DNA of 5,696 nucleotides from Elusimicrobiaceae bacterium. Its GTDB lineage: Bacteria > Elusimicrobiota > Elusimicrobia > Elusimicrobiales > Elusimicrobiaceae. The notes under the pieces are model-generated. The model was not told the DNA's origin. It searched no databases and saw only the letters and a program-made list of their open reading frames with translations. The position numbers and the translations under genes are program-made. The stretch spans positions 1 to 5,696 of the forward strand of contig JAKSPG010000092.1 of NCBI GenBank assembly GCA_024405075.1. Reading direction: 5' to 3'. Of the stretch, positions 5,631 to 5,696 are shown piece by piece. How positions within the stretch are numbered: position 1 is the first letter of the stretch; the number at the start of each line of letters is the position of its first letter.

Positions 5631-5696
5631 TCAAGGGGCGTCCGCTATCCGTCCCGGCGCGGAAGATCCGCTGCCGTGACCATATGCTCCGCGTAT
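5631..5696 (-). CDS. Possible C-terminal end of an upstream minus-strand gene (partial)
   Basis: A minus-strand frame enters from the right edge and ends with TGA at 5633-5631. It gives 21 residues, IRGAYGHGSGSSAPGRIADAP, a glycine/serine-rich tail with no recognisable family. Support is contextual: same orientation as the operon, a strong hairpin 30 bases downstream, and a GC-richer composition (36 of 56 bases from 5641 to 5696 are G or C). Other frames are also open over this short stretch, including a plus-strand frame from an ATG at 5613 and another minus-strand frame that runs on into the promoter region, so the reading frame is not certain. No function is proposed. Confidence 0.25.
   Translation of the reverse strand: MRGAYGHGSGSSAPGRIADAP

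Larger units (their letters stand above)
5461..5696. other. Right-end region outside the five operon genes
   Basis: This 236-base stretch contains the operon promoter (5461-5492), an AT-rich section upstream of it with A-runs on the minus strand (5511-5520 and 5546-5555), the small and large hairpins (5556-5600), and the possible 3' end of an upstream gene (5631-5696). I see no tRNA cloverleaf, known riboswitch core or insertion-sequence end in it. Confidence 0.5.

Noticed and set aside
5613..5696. Plus-strand gene starting at the ATG at 5613 and running off the right edge
   Set aside because: The frame is open, but the nearest purine-rich bases (TAGGAT) are too close to the ATG to act as a normal ribosome binding site, and the 28 residues look like no known N-terminus. 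It remains possible only with more sequence.
1..5696. Defence system, CRISPR array, insertion sequence, tRNA or riboswitch
   Set aside because: No repeated spacers, transposase motifs, terminal inverted repeats, tRNA-like folds or known aptamer cores were seen. All long open frames on the minus strand are accounted for by the five operon genes.

Overview
The window holds one tightly packed operon, read entirely from the minus strand, for the cytoplasmic half of peptidoglycan (murein) recycling. In transcription order (right to left) the genes are: an AI-2E-family membrane protein (5460-4444), an AmpG-like muropeptide permease (4439-3135), murQ (3128-2244), anmK (2251-1163) and nagZ (1166-6). 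The gaps and overlaps are +4, +6, -8 and -4 bases, so the five genes almost certainly share one mRNA and are translationally coupled. No RNA gene, mobile element or CRISPR array is visible.

How the genes fit together: AmpG imports GlcNAc-1,6-anhydroMurNAc(-peptide) from the periplasm. NagZ removes the GlcNAc. AnmK phosphorylates and opens the 1,6-anhydro ring of anhydroMurNAc to give MurNAc-6-phosphate. MurQ cleaves the lactyl ether to give GlcNAc-6-phosphate plus D-lactate. Apart from the AI-2E gene, the operon runs from importer to sugar-phosphate product. The peptide-removing amidase (AmpD type), L,D-carboxypeptidase, and nagA/nagB are not in the window and would have to be elsewhere.

Organism: 1,6-anhydro sugars, AmpG and AnmK point to a Gram-negative (diderm) bacterium. 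Base composition is intermediate, and codon use looks uniform across the operon. NagZ carries a D-x-E-x-G-L-G type loop and the start of a second domain, which resembles Bacteroidota-like or deep-branching diderm GH3 enzymes more than the short E. coli NagZ. I cannot name the taxon; Elusimicrobiota or another gut-type diderm is only a guess.

Right end (5461-5696): a compact extended -10 promoter lies directly upstream of the first gene and gives a leader of only about ten bases. Further out are a perfect 11-bp hairpin and, in a GC-richer stretch, a possible last piece of an upstream minus-strand gene ending at 5631.

The main points needing a second look are the AI-2E protein leading a murein-recycling operon, the apparently cut-short second domain of NagZ at the left edge, the ampG start without a Shine-Dalgarno sequence, and the promoter dyad. 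I do not see a wholly new system here; it is a known pathway in an unusually complete and compact arrangement.
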